64,000 bases of DNA from Odontesthes bonariensis (taxonomy: Eukaryota; Chordata; Actinopteri; Atheriniformes; Atherinopsidae), in contig NC_134511.1 in the NCBI RefSeq assembly GCF_027942865.1, forward strand, positions 27,885,390 through 27,949,389, written 5' to 3'. Below are positions 11,040 to 23,000 of the stretch, in pieces. How positions within the stretch are numbered: position 1 is the first letter of the stretch; each line of letters starts with the position of its first letter. The position numbers and the translations under genes were made by a program. Under the pieces are notes generated by a model. The model had not been told where the DNA came from, did not search any database, and worked only from the letters and a program-made list of their open reading frames with translations.

Positions 11040-11270
11040 TGATTTATAAAGAATGGTTGTTGCGATGGCTCGCACGAGCGGAGTTGATGACCTCATGGTG
11101 TCGTGACGGCCATATAAAGTGGCGCGAGTCGATGCGCCAGTAGTTCCAATCTTCTCCATCACAGAGGTGTTGCTGTTACATGAAGGTTACCGCTAACTAC
11201 TTTCCAACGACGAAAGTGGAGAAGAAAACAATGCCCCTGTCAAGAGCAGGAAGAGTAGTACTGTCATCAA
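11040..11270. mobile_element. Fragment of the MADF-type Harbinger element (copy B)
   Basis: Matches one end of elements at 222 and 25602 (GTTGATGACNTCA, AAGTGGAGAAGAAAACAATG), then diverges. The MADF part is absent. Confidence 0.75.
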
Positions 11271-12956
11271 TGATCAGCATTCTCACCTCTACTTACATAA
11301 TAGCTGATGAGCCTCCAGATGTTGAAATTTCAATAGGCATAATGATGCCCATCTCACCTCCAAATTTCTGAGCATTCTCATCCATTACTTACACAATAGC
11401 TGATGAGCCTGCAGAAGTTGAAATTTCAATAGGTGTTATCACCATTATAGTCTGATATAGTACTTAGAATATTGTTATAGGACTTTTAAGTGTATTGTGT
11501 TACCTTTTCTTTGTTTGTTTGTGAAATAGTATGCTTCAATGGACACACTTGAGAATTATCGTTACCTTTCAGGATGCAATTATAATTATATTATATATGA
11601 TATAATGGTGGGCGAGGATGGTGGGACAGTGCTCTGAATTTAAACAACATACCATTAGACATTCAATCCTGGGGAGGGGGGTTGCTGTGGAGGGTACAAT
11701 CATTGGGTATAGCTTTGCTCCCTCTGCTCTTCCCCTCCTCCCCATTTTAACTGTACTTTAGTTATCATACAGTCATATTCCACGGTATTTTACACACACA
11801 CACACACACACCATCAGGGAGCAGGAGGCGGAGGTCTTCCCACACCCCCGTCATCTGGTTCTGGGCTCACTGCATCACTGAGGGGTGTCCGCTCTGCCTG
11901 GGGTGGGTGGAGTTCCCTGGTGGCCGGGCACTTGCCGCTCCATCGGGGTGGGTGGCTTGCCTCCTACCCTTTATTCTGAACTATATAGTCTACTGCTCAC
12001 CAGACAAATTAAATCATATAAAACTTAATATAAAAAAAAGTATTCAATGTGAGTTTCAAACTTATGATCTTATGATAACTGGGTTAATACTCTCTGGTTC
12101 ACAGTAACGTTTCACATTTAATCAGAAATAAAATAAATAAATAATTGTCGTGGCTCTGCAGTTAAGTACAGCTGTTCAGCACTAACACGAGAGGCACCAT
12201 CTGGTAGCATTATACATGTTTGTGTCCTACCTGGCTACAATCAAAAGAGGAAAAAATGGTAAATTTCACAATAACTCACTTATAGAACGAGGATGAAGGA
12301 TGTAGCAGCAAGGCATTTGACATCAGACAAATTATGTGCAATTTAGTGACATGAATTAGCTTTTAACGTAGTTAGACAAAACAAGTAAGGATTAAATAAT
12401 TTACCAATCTCATTACTGCAATCATCACAACAAGCTACTGCTCAAAATTTGTAATTCTCTTTATTACCTGCTTTTAATAAAGACTCTTTAGCAGATTTGA
12501 GAAATTGCTTTGTTTTATTGAAAACATTACCAGTATAAGAGCACAAATCTAATCTCAGTTTGGTCTATCTTGTAGAAATATGAAAACAAACATTGAATTT
12601 GTTGTAATGTCTTTCACAGTCACATTGTGACTGGCTGGTTAATGGCATGAATCTCTGTGCTCCTTAAAGGAATACACATTTACTGTTTGTCCAGAATTTG
12701 GGGATGTTTAAAACCAAAACTTGAAATAATCATTCCTAATAAGGTCATTCAGGAGCCAACTATAATTCTGCAATATCCCATCTATAAAGTCCACTTTTGT
12801 GGACATAGAAGGACATTTGCATAGTGATCATGAATTATGGCATGAATTGGTAGTGGGAAGAAACTGTAAATTTGCAACATAACAAAACAACTGTAAAGCT
12901 TTTGAGTTTTATAATAATAACTGAGGTAGTTTTTTTCACTTTTTTTGGAGAGTTCT
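11271..12956. other. Non-coding; GC-rich patch at 11810-11960
   Basis: Includes a 35-40 bp direct repeat (ATAGCTGATGAGCCT, near 11299 and 11395) and a G/C-rich stretch near 11820-11960 that looks like an old dispersed repeat. Any last exons of the C9orf43-like gene would be here; I could not place them. Confidence 0.4.
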
Positions 12957-15919
12957 TTAATGTTGTACTTTCAAAGAATGCATAGTATGTTCATACATGA
13001 CCACAATTAGTGAATGTGCCTTTATTTCCCTCACAGGTGTGCAAAATCTGTAAGAATTTTTCACCTTGTTGTCAACAGACTCTTTCATCTCAACAGAAGG
13101 GAGGAAAATCAGTTCCTTCCTGGTCAGTCGAGGAGAGTTAGCACTGTGGTGGAACTGTAAACAACTAAAAATGGTTTTGAGGATCAAAAACAGATTTTCA
13201 TAACAAGACGAGGCAAGAAGATACCATCTTTGTTTTAACAGAAACAGGGAATATGTGGGTGTCTGTGTGCGTGGTCCAGTTTCTATTTCTCCCCTTGGTG
13301 CTACCACTTTGCCCTTCCATTTTTCAAAGATGCACTTTTTATCTAAAGGATCAGAGAGCAGTGGTCATTTTTATGGCGCGTTGACTACCATCGTCTCTAA
13401 AAGATGAAGGGGCAATTTACCTCTATAAAAGGGAGCGGTAGTGTACATAAAAGATGATTTGGGATTGGCCCTGTGGCTTCAAGATAATAACTTGTGAGCA
13501 TTCAGCTTCCTCCGCCAAACATTGCTGTAGTTTATATGTCTCAGCTTGAAATTTGCATTTGTGAACTCTAGAGCTTGCAGTTTACAGAATCAGAGATAGG
13601 ATGTTGAAGGAGTGTAATCTGGATTAAATTCATATGGTGCTTATGTTACTCAGAGTGGGAATGAGAGTGGGAGACTAAAGTTTCTGTATCCAGTAAAGAT
13701 GTAGGACTGTATCATGACTGACTGTAGCCTTAACATAGCACTGTAGCACTATACTGTAAATGAACGTATAGTCATTATATCCCTCAGTAAATATATCAAC
13801 AAGTTTCCCTTGTTATGTCTTCCTCTGTTCATTGCCAGATCATCATCAGTTTTCGATGTTGTAGTTGTTTTCGTTAGTAAGTCTGCGTTTCGGTCCTCCG
13901 CAACGTGCACCCTTTATGTCTTTGTCATATGTCATTTATGTAATGTTGGAATATTGTGTTTATCACTACTCAATTAATATACTGTGAGCTCACCTGTTTT
14001 TAGAGTCATAGGGTGGAATGGAACAAGATCCAGGAACCCACATCACCATGGAACAGGACGTACAATTATTACCGGGCAGCAATTCAATAGTCTTCAACAG
14101 TTAAAGCTTCTTTAAACTTCCTGAAACTTGAAATTTATGTACCTGGTGGTACATAAATCTTGGTAAGTTTTTTGAGGGCAAATTTCAACTGATACATATT
14201 TTTTAAAGCAAAATGTTTTCTCATTCTGGCTTGATGTTTGATTACAGCTTCTCAAAAGATCGAGGCCCTCTTTGTCATATTTTTTTTAATTCCACAATGC
14301 AAATTATTTCGATGGATGACAGATGTGTACAGCAGGCAGACTGCAGGGACAAAGATGTCGCCTGGATATCTGTATTGATTACTCCAAAAAACTTAAAAAA
14401 TGAATGATACCGTCATAGTTAAACAAGGTATCCAATATACTGTAATCATTGTTTCAGATGAATTTCCAGATATCTTCTTGGAATTTAGCAAAACCATTTT
14501 CTTATTTAATGACATACTCATTCACACAGCAACATTTAGGTACATAAATTGAGATTGGGAATATATAAAGAAATCAGGGCACCATAGAAAAAGACAAAAA
14601 TGGTACAGATAGGTGATGAATGAAAGAAGACAGCAATATGTTTTCTTCCTGTTTTCCCATGCACGCCTTAGTAATGGCGCAACAAACCTTGGCAATCATG
14701 TTTTGTCTGTGTCCCTCTTGATGAGCGGGCCTGGATGAGCTGTAATTGAGAATTTGGACATCTTGCTTGCTGTGAAACAAATAGTTTGCAACAATCTTTT
14801 ACTTCATCTGAACTTTCCCATATATTTCACTTCAAATCTAGCAGAATAAAACAACAACATACAGTCTCCTTGTTCTTCCCAGTAAGGCAACCTGTCTGGT
14901 TGCAGCCTCTGGGAAATCATCTCCACTCTCAATAAGTAAGCGAGAATCAGGCCACTCTGATGCATTTACTGCAGTGATGACTGGAAAGCAGTCCTCTAAC
15001 ATAAAAAATTGATACAAGGAAATTAATAAAATAAGTAATATAAAATCTGCTGTTTAAATTACAACCCAAATCAGGAAAGGTTGGGATGGGATGGAAAATG
15101 CACCCAAGAAAAATAATAAAACAGACTGATTCTGATTTACTTTGACTTTAATGTTTTGCAGACAGTATAAACCAAAATATGTCACGTTTTGAATTGTTAA
15201 CTTCATTTAATTTGTTAATGTACATCTATTTTTGCATATCTGGGGCAATTTGGGGCTAGGATACTGATTTGGTACAAAAGCAGAACTCATGAAAGACTCA
15301 TGAGTCTTTTAGGAGCAAAGAGGGCAGAGGATCTGTGAGATTAAAGAACTGTTTGAAAACATGGTTCCTCAAAGAAATAGTGGAACATCACAAAGTGTTA
15401 AAAGTTTTATGTTCATCTGTTTTTGGAATATGTTGAAAATGCAAAATCATATATATAGTAAAAGAGTTAAGTTGAGGAGACAACATGAAACATCTCAGGC
15501 TAATCATTTCTACAACCAAAACAAAGTCAAAACATGTCTCAGAATTACTGCTTTATTCTCCCCCTCTTTCTGTCTTCATTTTCCATGTAGTCCAAACTTT
15601 TCTCAATTCGGGGTTGAAGTTCAAATTATGTTGCGAGTTGGTACAAAAATAATACCAGTTTAGATTTTAAACTAAATGTTGTGATACGGGAGGATTACAG
15701 GTGTGCCCACCTTCAGAGGCTGTTGCTGAGGTCCTGCTACAGGGAAGAGCCTTCATAATTCGAGGTTTACCCATACGTATACGCTGCTCTGCCTCCCAGC
15801 AGCAGCTATGGGAGCACAGAGGCCTCAGACAATGAACTTCATCCAGGATAGAACTTGAAAAGCTTCCATCACTGAGTTTTTGTCCAGCCAACATCAGATA
15901 CTGGATGAATAACGGTAAC
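12957..15919 (-). CDS. C9orf43-like gene, exons 2-5 (3' end unresolved)
   Basis: Four exons chain in phase: 15711-15919 (likely ATG at 15894, MLAGQKLSDGSF), 14863-14995, 14688-14769 and 13065-13154. The junctions leave phases 1, 2, 0 and 0 and keep the frame open. The protein has a Cys-rich start (CLRPLCSHSCCWEAEQRIRM, then GKPRIM) followed by DCFPVITAVNASEWPDSR and LTRKELIFLPSVEMK. From memory this resembles human C9orf43 (C-x-H-x2-CW, then RI..G.PRI and a PV.T.VN segment), which lies on the same human chromosome arm as FKBP15. At the end of exon 5 a GTGAAA donor is possible. Reading on instead reaches a stop at 12957, so exon 5 may be last. Identity is moderate and function unknown. Confidence 0.55.
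13155..14687. other. Intron 4 of the C9orf43-like gene
   Basis: No recognisable element; AT-rich with no long frame in the expected strand. Confidence 0.4.
15062..15616. mobile_element. Tc1/mariner-type MITE, 555 bp, in an intron
   Basis: Ends CAACCCAAATCAGGAAAGG and (inverted) CAACCCCGAATTGAGAAAAG, a common fish mariner-like terminus. Left flank is TA, right flank AA, so the duplication is decayed. Lies between exons 2 and 3 of the C9orf43-like gene. Confidence 0.65.
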
Positions 15920-16815
15920 CTGTAGGGTGATGTTGACAAAATGTATTTGAGTAATGAATGGGTGAGAGTGATAATTTTCTACATTTACCAAAATGTAACA
16001 TGTATGAACATTACTTGGCAAACTACATCTGATTCTCCACCTAGCTTATAGATTATCACTGTTTATGAAATACAATTGTTTTCTTCTTCATTGTGACAGA
16101 TTTTTCCACCACTTTTACTCTATCAAGACCAAATATACCATACAATGGAACAATGGAACTGGTAGACCCATATGATCATCAGATGCACATGTGCAGATAC
16201 ACATGCACATGTTTTAACAGCAGAGAACCAAATGCAATTCTAAAAAATAAAAATAAAGAAATAAATGCTGCCCAGCCTGTTTTTATATGAATTATAAATT
16301 ATATGAATTACAAGCGACTTTACCATGCTACTGCTCAGGGTCAGTTTTTAAAAGACCCCACAGACTAAGAAGCTAAGAGGAGCTGTATAACAAAATCTAC
16401 ACCTCTGACCAGTTATTTTCAAAGTAACCCTTGTAACAAAACAAAGGCTCTCTTGAAGGCTTAGATTAAATTGCAAATATCGTGTCCACTGTTAGGCCGA
16501 ATACACCGTTTTGTTTTGTTTTTCTGGCCCGTACAAATACTTTCGCGTCTCTACTTTCGAAGACAAACCCGGCCATTAAGATTCCGCGCACTTCGAAATG
16601 GGTGAACACTTGCAAGCCTTCAAACAGCATGCCCAAAAAAAACATACTGCCTGTGAAATGAAGAATAACATTGTACTTACCCTAATCGATCTCATTAGGA
16701 GCTATGCTAATACAATCTTAAATTACGTTTATTCAGCGATTTCCCGTGGACAATTTTCAAAATGTCTCATCTCAAGAAAAGGTTTTTGGGTTACAGGTCA
16801 CAAAAACTAACTTAC

Positions 16816-16890
16816 CTTTAAGGTTTATTAGCGTCTGACTGTAGGCCTCGAGTTTATTGTTGGTGCTTCTGTTGCTTGGCAACACCATAG
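16816..16890 (-). promoter_or_regulatory. Likely first (non-coding) exon and promoter of the C9orf43-like gene, with X-box
   Basis: At 16871-16883 the minus strand reads GTTGCCAAGCAAC, a palindromic match to the RFX X-box pattern. Just downstream is a strong donor (AAAG/GTAAG at 16816), so an exon ends there. An ATG in this exon opens a frame that would hit a stop in exon 2, so I treat exon 1 as 5' UTR. Exon bounds upstream are a guess. Confidence 0.4.
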
Positions 16891-17718
16891 CTATATTTGG
16901 CTCTCGAGCTCCTCCTGCTGGTCATTGGCAGCATAATTTCTGTTTATAAGCTTTTCTATCTACGAGTGTCTCCAGCTTAGCAGGTCTAAACTTTTAATGG
17001 ATAAAATAACTCAGTAAATTTAGTATTGGGCTAAAATCTGGTAAAAACAAGACACAACATTAACAAATACTTTAATTCAAAGTGACTCAGAGAGCAGCCA
17101 TATCTAGAGGTGAATGTGGGGTACAATATCTTGCCCAGTGGTACTTCAAGATGTAGCCTGGGGGACTTGGGAGTTGGAAGAGATCAGGGTGGCTATTTGA
17201 AGCTTCATGCCTTTATAAGCACAATAATTTCCTGGTTTTCACTCCTGGTTTCCTTTTGATATCAAAGATAGGAAATTTCCATTGAACATGTGAATGCAGC
17301 AATTGATATATTAAATACTATAATTAAAAAATAAAACATTAAACTATATAGGTTTCTGAATAAGAAAAAAATATGTGAATGATTGACAAATAGGCCTGAC
17401 CTGGATACTCCAAAAAATGTGACCATAACCAGGTTAAGAGTGTTCATGTGATACAAAGAATATTGTACAATATTAGCAGATTCACTTTAATCACCTATCT
17501 TACAGCCAAAGCAAACACACAAGAAATATACTTTATATTTTTAAAAATCATTTAATTACTATTGCAAGACAGATACTTGCTTGGTAATCAATAGGCTGAA
17601 AATCAGTTAAGTAAATCACTTTCTGAGATATCCAATATGAGACAACTAACAAATAAAAATCAGGAGGTGCTATTGTAAAATTGGTTTAACAGAAACAAAA
17701 GCCATAATTTCCATGTAA
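16891..17718. other. Intergenic gap between fkbp15 and the C9orf43-like gene
   Basis: No exon or complete transposon recognised. Confidence 0.4.
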
Positions 17719-17724
17719 TTTATT
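17719..17724 (-). terminator. Candidate fkbp15 polyadenylation signal
   Basis: TTTATT on the plus strand reads AATAAA on the minus strand, about 420 nt past the fkbp15 stop codon. It is the first plain AATAAA I noticed downstream. Position is the only support. Confidence 0.3.
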
Positions 17725-18142
17725 TTGTGGAATGAATTTCAGGTTAGCATAACAGAGTAAAAGTTCTATTCTTAAAAACCTTTTCATGCCACGGTCTAAA
17801 ATCATGGAAATTATTCCTGCAGATCCAGCAAACTGATTTGCTACAGTTTCATGTAAAAAATCTGAGATTCATTATCAACCGTTGAAGCCATTTAAAAGTA
17901 TACAATTTTTCTGTCGAGTTCGACCCACATCTGCATCTGAAATGGTAACTTTGGGGTCCTGGATGTTGCGGCAGCAACTGCAAATCAGTGGGACGACATC
18001 GCTGAAGAGACAGGTTGCCACACTTCACTGTTCAGACCAGCAGCTTCACCATTCCACCACGAAGAAACAGCTGGTAAACAGACTGCTGCCCGTTTGTGGT
18101 GTAGAAAATAAAGATGCAGACTTTCATTGTGCTGGTTCCATG

Positions 18143-20083
18143 TCAGTTTAGCCAGTCCAGATCCTCATCATCCTCCTCATCACCAAAAAGAGGGGTAGGT
18201 GGTGGACGGCCCTTCAAACTCTGGACACAAAAGAGATATATGAAAACTGCAATGCCATCAAACAATGTTGTACTGATGGAACTGAATCTTTTTAATGTTG
18301 TATGCATTAGTGCCACAATATCGCTTATTTAACAATGAGACAAACATAGGGGGAAATATAAGGTCAGAGGGGCCAAGAGGCTATTAAATCTGAGAGCTTA
18401 GTCTAAAGCCTACAGATCCTTCCTCACCATCTCATCCTCCTCTTCCTCCTCAGTGGGTACAGAGGGGGCTTTGGTAGGAGTTGTAATCTGGAAAAATGGC
18501 TCCTCTCCATTTTCCTCACCAATTCCCCCAGTCGGACTGAGAGTATAGCAGAAAAAGAGTGGAATGGGTCATACAAGAGGAAAGAAGGAGGAAAGGAAGG
18601 AATTGGGGACAAAGCCAACACAAACTCATAAAGACAGGCAGTTAGTTTATAAGACACGTACACATTAGTAGAGATGGAGGCACAAAAATGTTACGATTTT
18701 AGTAAAGTTCAAAGGAATCTATGTGGCTTTACGGTTGGTTCATGCTTCACTAGCTCAGTCAGTCAAAGAAATGTCTTCCTGATCCCAGTCAAACATTTCT
18801 CTTTGTTCTTTGTTACTGCAGATGCACGCAAACCGAATATTATTAAGCATTAAATATATATATATGCGCGTGTGTGTGTGTGTGAGAGAGTATGTGTGTA
18901 TATTTGCTAAGAAAAAATAATTTGGCCATTCCCAGTGTTCTTAAATTAGATAAAGGTTTTTATGCCGTCTCTGCTACAAAGTAATAAGAAATAGCTTTAA
19001 GTATACCCTAGTCAAGGTACTTTCTGATACTAAATTATGGTGTTCCTGATAGATTTTTCTGTAGGATGTTCACAACCAGTCAGATATTTATCGTGTTACT
19101 TTATGTAAACTTCATTTACTCTTTTAAATACATTTTGTAGTTTTGAGGCAGTGTTCAGGGTTTTCGGCGCTGTTGATATATAAGCCCAGTATCAACAGTA
19201 CGTGTGTCTGAGAGCCACTTCTAAGCAGTCAGGGTAAAACAAGCAGATGTTTACATTAGGCTAACCCTGCAAGTCAATTATCTGACAAATGAGCGTTTTG
19301 GCATGCCAATTAGTTTGCTGGTTTTCACTCTTCTGACTTTTAAACACCCAACCAATGTGAAAAACAGCAGTCACATGGATATAAAAATTCAAATGGAGAA
19401 CTGTGGTCCAAGAACATTCACACCAGGACTCACTTAGTGTCCTCTCCAGAGATGTTCTGAAGAGCATCCGGTGGTGGAGGTGGGTTGGCTGGGGGTCCAA
19501 AGGCTTTCTGAGAAGCGGCACTTATTTCTCCTATGTTCTCCCTATCCTCCACACACCCTACATCTCCCACACTGTTCACTGCAGAATTTCTTTCCTGATC
19601 ATCCTCAGGCATTGAACTCTCCTCAGGGCCCTCTTCTGGATCCACAGACTTGTTCAAGTCTTTTTCTTCAGTAGAAGAGTCAGGAGCAGGCTGCTGTCCT
19701 TGCTCTGGCTGTACCACAGACTCTGCTGCTACTGTCTCAGACTCTGGTGGTACAAGTTCACTGCTTGAAACCTTGTGGAGATTAGGAGCCTCTGAATCCT
19801 CTGCCTGGGTTAGTGTCTTTGATTCAGTTACTGTCACCTCCTCTGTTGAGCCTTCCTGAATCATCTGAGCATCATCGCTTTGGCAGGACTCAGAATCAGC
19901 CACATGTTTCTCTTCCTCCTTTTCTTTTTCAGTTAATTCACTCTCTCCATTTACATGTTTGGTCTGATTAGATTTCTCCTCCCCTTGTTTCACATCCTTA
20001 CTGTCTTCCTCTATCTCTTCTTCCTTGTTATGTGGTCTCAGTGAGGATTTATCTGTCCCACTGAGCAGCTGCAGAGTTACATT
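18143..20083 (-). CDS. fkbp15: fkbp15 exons 27-29: acidic C-terminal tail
   Basis: Exons are 19434-20083 (650 nt), 18428-18536 and 18143-18220. The large exon 27 is rich in Glu, Asp, Ser and Thr, has a short Pro run (NPPPPPDAL) and looks disordered. Exon 28 carries [19 protein letters not shown]. Exon 29 encodes [18 protein letters not shown] and ends DLDWLN, the signature C-terminus of FKBP15. Exon 29 is exactly 26 codons including the stop. Confidence 0.93.
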
Positions 20084-23000
20084 CTGAAATAGAAAAAAAG
20101 AGAAAAACTGTCATCAAAATTACTTTATGTCCGTTAGAAGTGGTAATAAATGAGGCGATTGTAGTGATACTTTAAGAATTTAGTTAGTATCACAATATTT
20201 AAATAGGGAGATTTTCCTATATATAATGTAACATTTATCACTGGATAAAAGTGAACTAGATAACTTTGCCTAACTTTGTCTGTTAAATGTTCTTTGATGG
20301 TGGAGAGGCTGCATATCAGGAGGTAGAGTGGTCATCTTCCAACCAGAAGGTTGGCTTACAATCTCCAGTCCCTTCATCTTTTAAATAGTAATTAAGCAAG
20401 ACACTCAACTTTTGGAAGAGAATTCTCATTTTCTTATCAGTGTGTGATAGTAGAGAAAAACCCCTCTATATATAAAATTCACACAAAACTGAAGTTGTAG
20501 TCTTTGGACGCTTCATGGAAAACTGTCTTGCTGTATACTTGCTCTAGATGACATTTACTCAGCGTTTCGTACTACGGTGAGGAACTTTGGAGTTATTATT
20601 GGAGTAATTCTTTATTGGGCTGTCCCACATATTCTCTGAAAAGCCTCCAGCTGATCCAAAATGCTGCAGCCAGAGTTCTGATGAGAACTAACAGGAGAGA
20701 TCAGTTTTCTCCAGCTTCTCTTTATTGGCTCCTTGTTAAATTCAGAATAGAATTTAAGATTCTTCTCCTCACATATAAAGCTCTTAATGACCGAGTAGAA
20801 TGGGAGGCAGAGCCTTCAGTTATCAGGCCCCTCTGTTGTGGAATAAGCTGCCAGTATGTCAGGGAAGCAGACACCCTTTCCACTTTTAAGATTAGGCTTA
20901 AAATTTTCCTTTTTGATAAAGGTTATAGTTAGGGATTGTTCAGGTGATCCTGAAACATCCCATAGTTAAGCTGCTATAGACCTAGACTGCTGGGGGGCCT
21001 CATCTGTCACACCTTTCCTCACTTTGCTATCTATTTCCCCCTTTTATTTCCTCATATGACATTATGTACATTTGGCATTATCGTTGTCATTAACTTGTGT
21101 TTCTCTTTCTCAACAGGTATCCTTTTAATGGTGTTACAGTGTTTGTTGTCCCCTCTTTTCTGTCTTCTCAAACCCCAGCTGGTCGAGGCAGATGGCCACC
21201 CTTCCTGAGTCTGGTTCTGCTAGAGGTTTCTTCCTGTTAAAAGGGAGTCGTTTCTCTCCACAGTCGCCTCAGGCACGCTCAGGATGGGAGATTGGACCGA
21301 AAAGAAGTTTCGGCAATCTGTTGGTTTCCTTAGCTAGGAAATTGTTTTTTAATTGGCTCTGTATGTATGAATTGGACTAATTTGGAATTTAATTAATTGT
21401 ATTTGATTATGATTACAATGAATTGGACTCCAAGTGGTTTGAATTGGACGGTATCATTGAAGTGTTTCAAGAGGACATTTGTTGTGATGTGGCGCTATAC
21501 AAATAAACTGAATTGAATTGAATATCAGGCGCAAATATATAATAACAAAGCTGAGAGTTTGAATGAATGGGTGAATGAACACAAACAAGGTTAGAAAGGC
21601 ACTGTATAAACAAGGGCCATGAATGATTATCATGAATCTCATATCTTTTTTTTTTTCTTCCTGGTATTCCACACTTTCACAGAAAGGCTAACTTGGCATC
21701 TCTGTGGAATTAAAAAAAAAAAAAAAAAAAAAGAAAGAAACACTTACTTTGATGTTAGTGACAATTGCTGCCAGCACAGCCTGGCCGCTGTACGATTCAT
21801 TGAGGTCAAATTCTGCTCGCAGAGAATGATATACTCCATTCATTACACGCTTCACCTGCAACAGTACACAACTGGCCTCAGATTGATTGTTCAAAATAAT
21901 GACTTATGTCATATACATGCATTAGCCTTAGAATGCTGTCAACAAGGCATACTTCTACAAAGAAACAGTCAAAATTAGGCAGCTGCTGGCTACAATGTGC
22001 AACAAAATTCATTATGGGATCTCTGATGCCATGAACATGTATCATTCAGATTGTATCATAAATGTGTAGAGGTAATTTGAGATGATATTGGTTCTATTTA
22101 TTTACGGTAGATTAAGAGGTTTTTAATAAGAGCTCTCAAAAGGCCAAAATGATCTCTGAACATTTGGCTGGATGACTTTAACATGGGCGGAGTATGCACA
22201 ATTATTCTTAGGTGAAAGTATGGCTGCTTGGGAAAACAAGTATTCAATAAAAGAAATAAGCTGCACTATGTTAAATAACTTATGTCCTTAAAAGGCAAAA
22301 GCTTTTAAAACTGCCTCTTTTGCCTGCCTCGTCTTTTGTGAACCCACACCCTTTTCTGCACTACACAGGCAGGAGTCAGCATCTCATGAAAATCCATTTT
22401 GGGGCCTGGATACAGCTCGTATTGAATTGTACTGTATTAGGTGTCACAATTTATCGAATGTTATTCATCCCTGTGGCTGCTCACATCAGTATTATTATTG
22501 CATCTTTATAGTAATGTTGTAGATGGCCCTTACGACAGAAGGCTCAGTCATCCCACACTGATATCTAGAGGCTGACCATTTCTTACCAATGACCCTCATG
22601 TTAAACCCTTATTCCATGTGCTTGGTCATGTAAGACACCTCACCTCTGCTGCAGTGTCCCCTGAACTCTCCTGCTCTTCCACTTTCGTCTCCAGTTCAGC
22701 CACTCGTTTTTCCAGTTTCTCCCTTAGAGCCGATCCCTGCTGCTCCAAGGCTGTGTACTTAAGGAGGATAACAGTCCACGTTAAGACAGATATCCAGGTG
22801 AATTTTTTTCAGAGGAATGAATATCAGTTGCATATAAACAATATGGTAAGATCTAATTCGACTCACAAGTTATCTGACATATGGTATTTCAGCTTACTTT
22901 TTCCTGAAGAGCTTCCACATCTTCACTTTGCTTGCTGTGTTGTAGCAAACTCTGTTCTTCTGAATTACTCGACTGCTTCAAAACCATAAACTGTGGACAT

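Noticed and set aside
12957-13307. 116-codon frame as a separate gene
   Set aside because: Only 13065-13154 is exon-like, with a matching acceptor; the first part of the frame is intron.
16849-16905. Coding first exon with ATG near 16890
   Set aside because: The frame would enter exon 2 in the wrong phase and stop at once, so a start at 15894 is preferred.
19403-19859. Several plus-strand frames opposite fkbp15 exon 27
   Set aside because: They are shadows of the large acidic exon on the other strand.
20300-20400. Possible tRNA gene
   Set aside because: Only a box-like stretch typical of a dispersed repeat; no cloverleaf could be formed.
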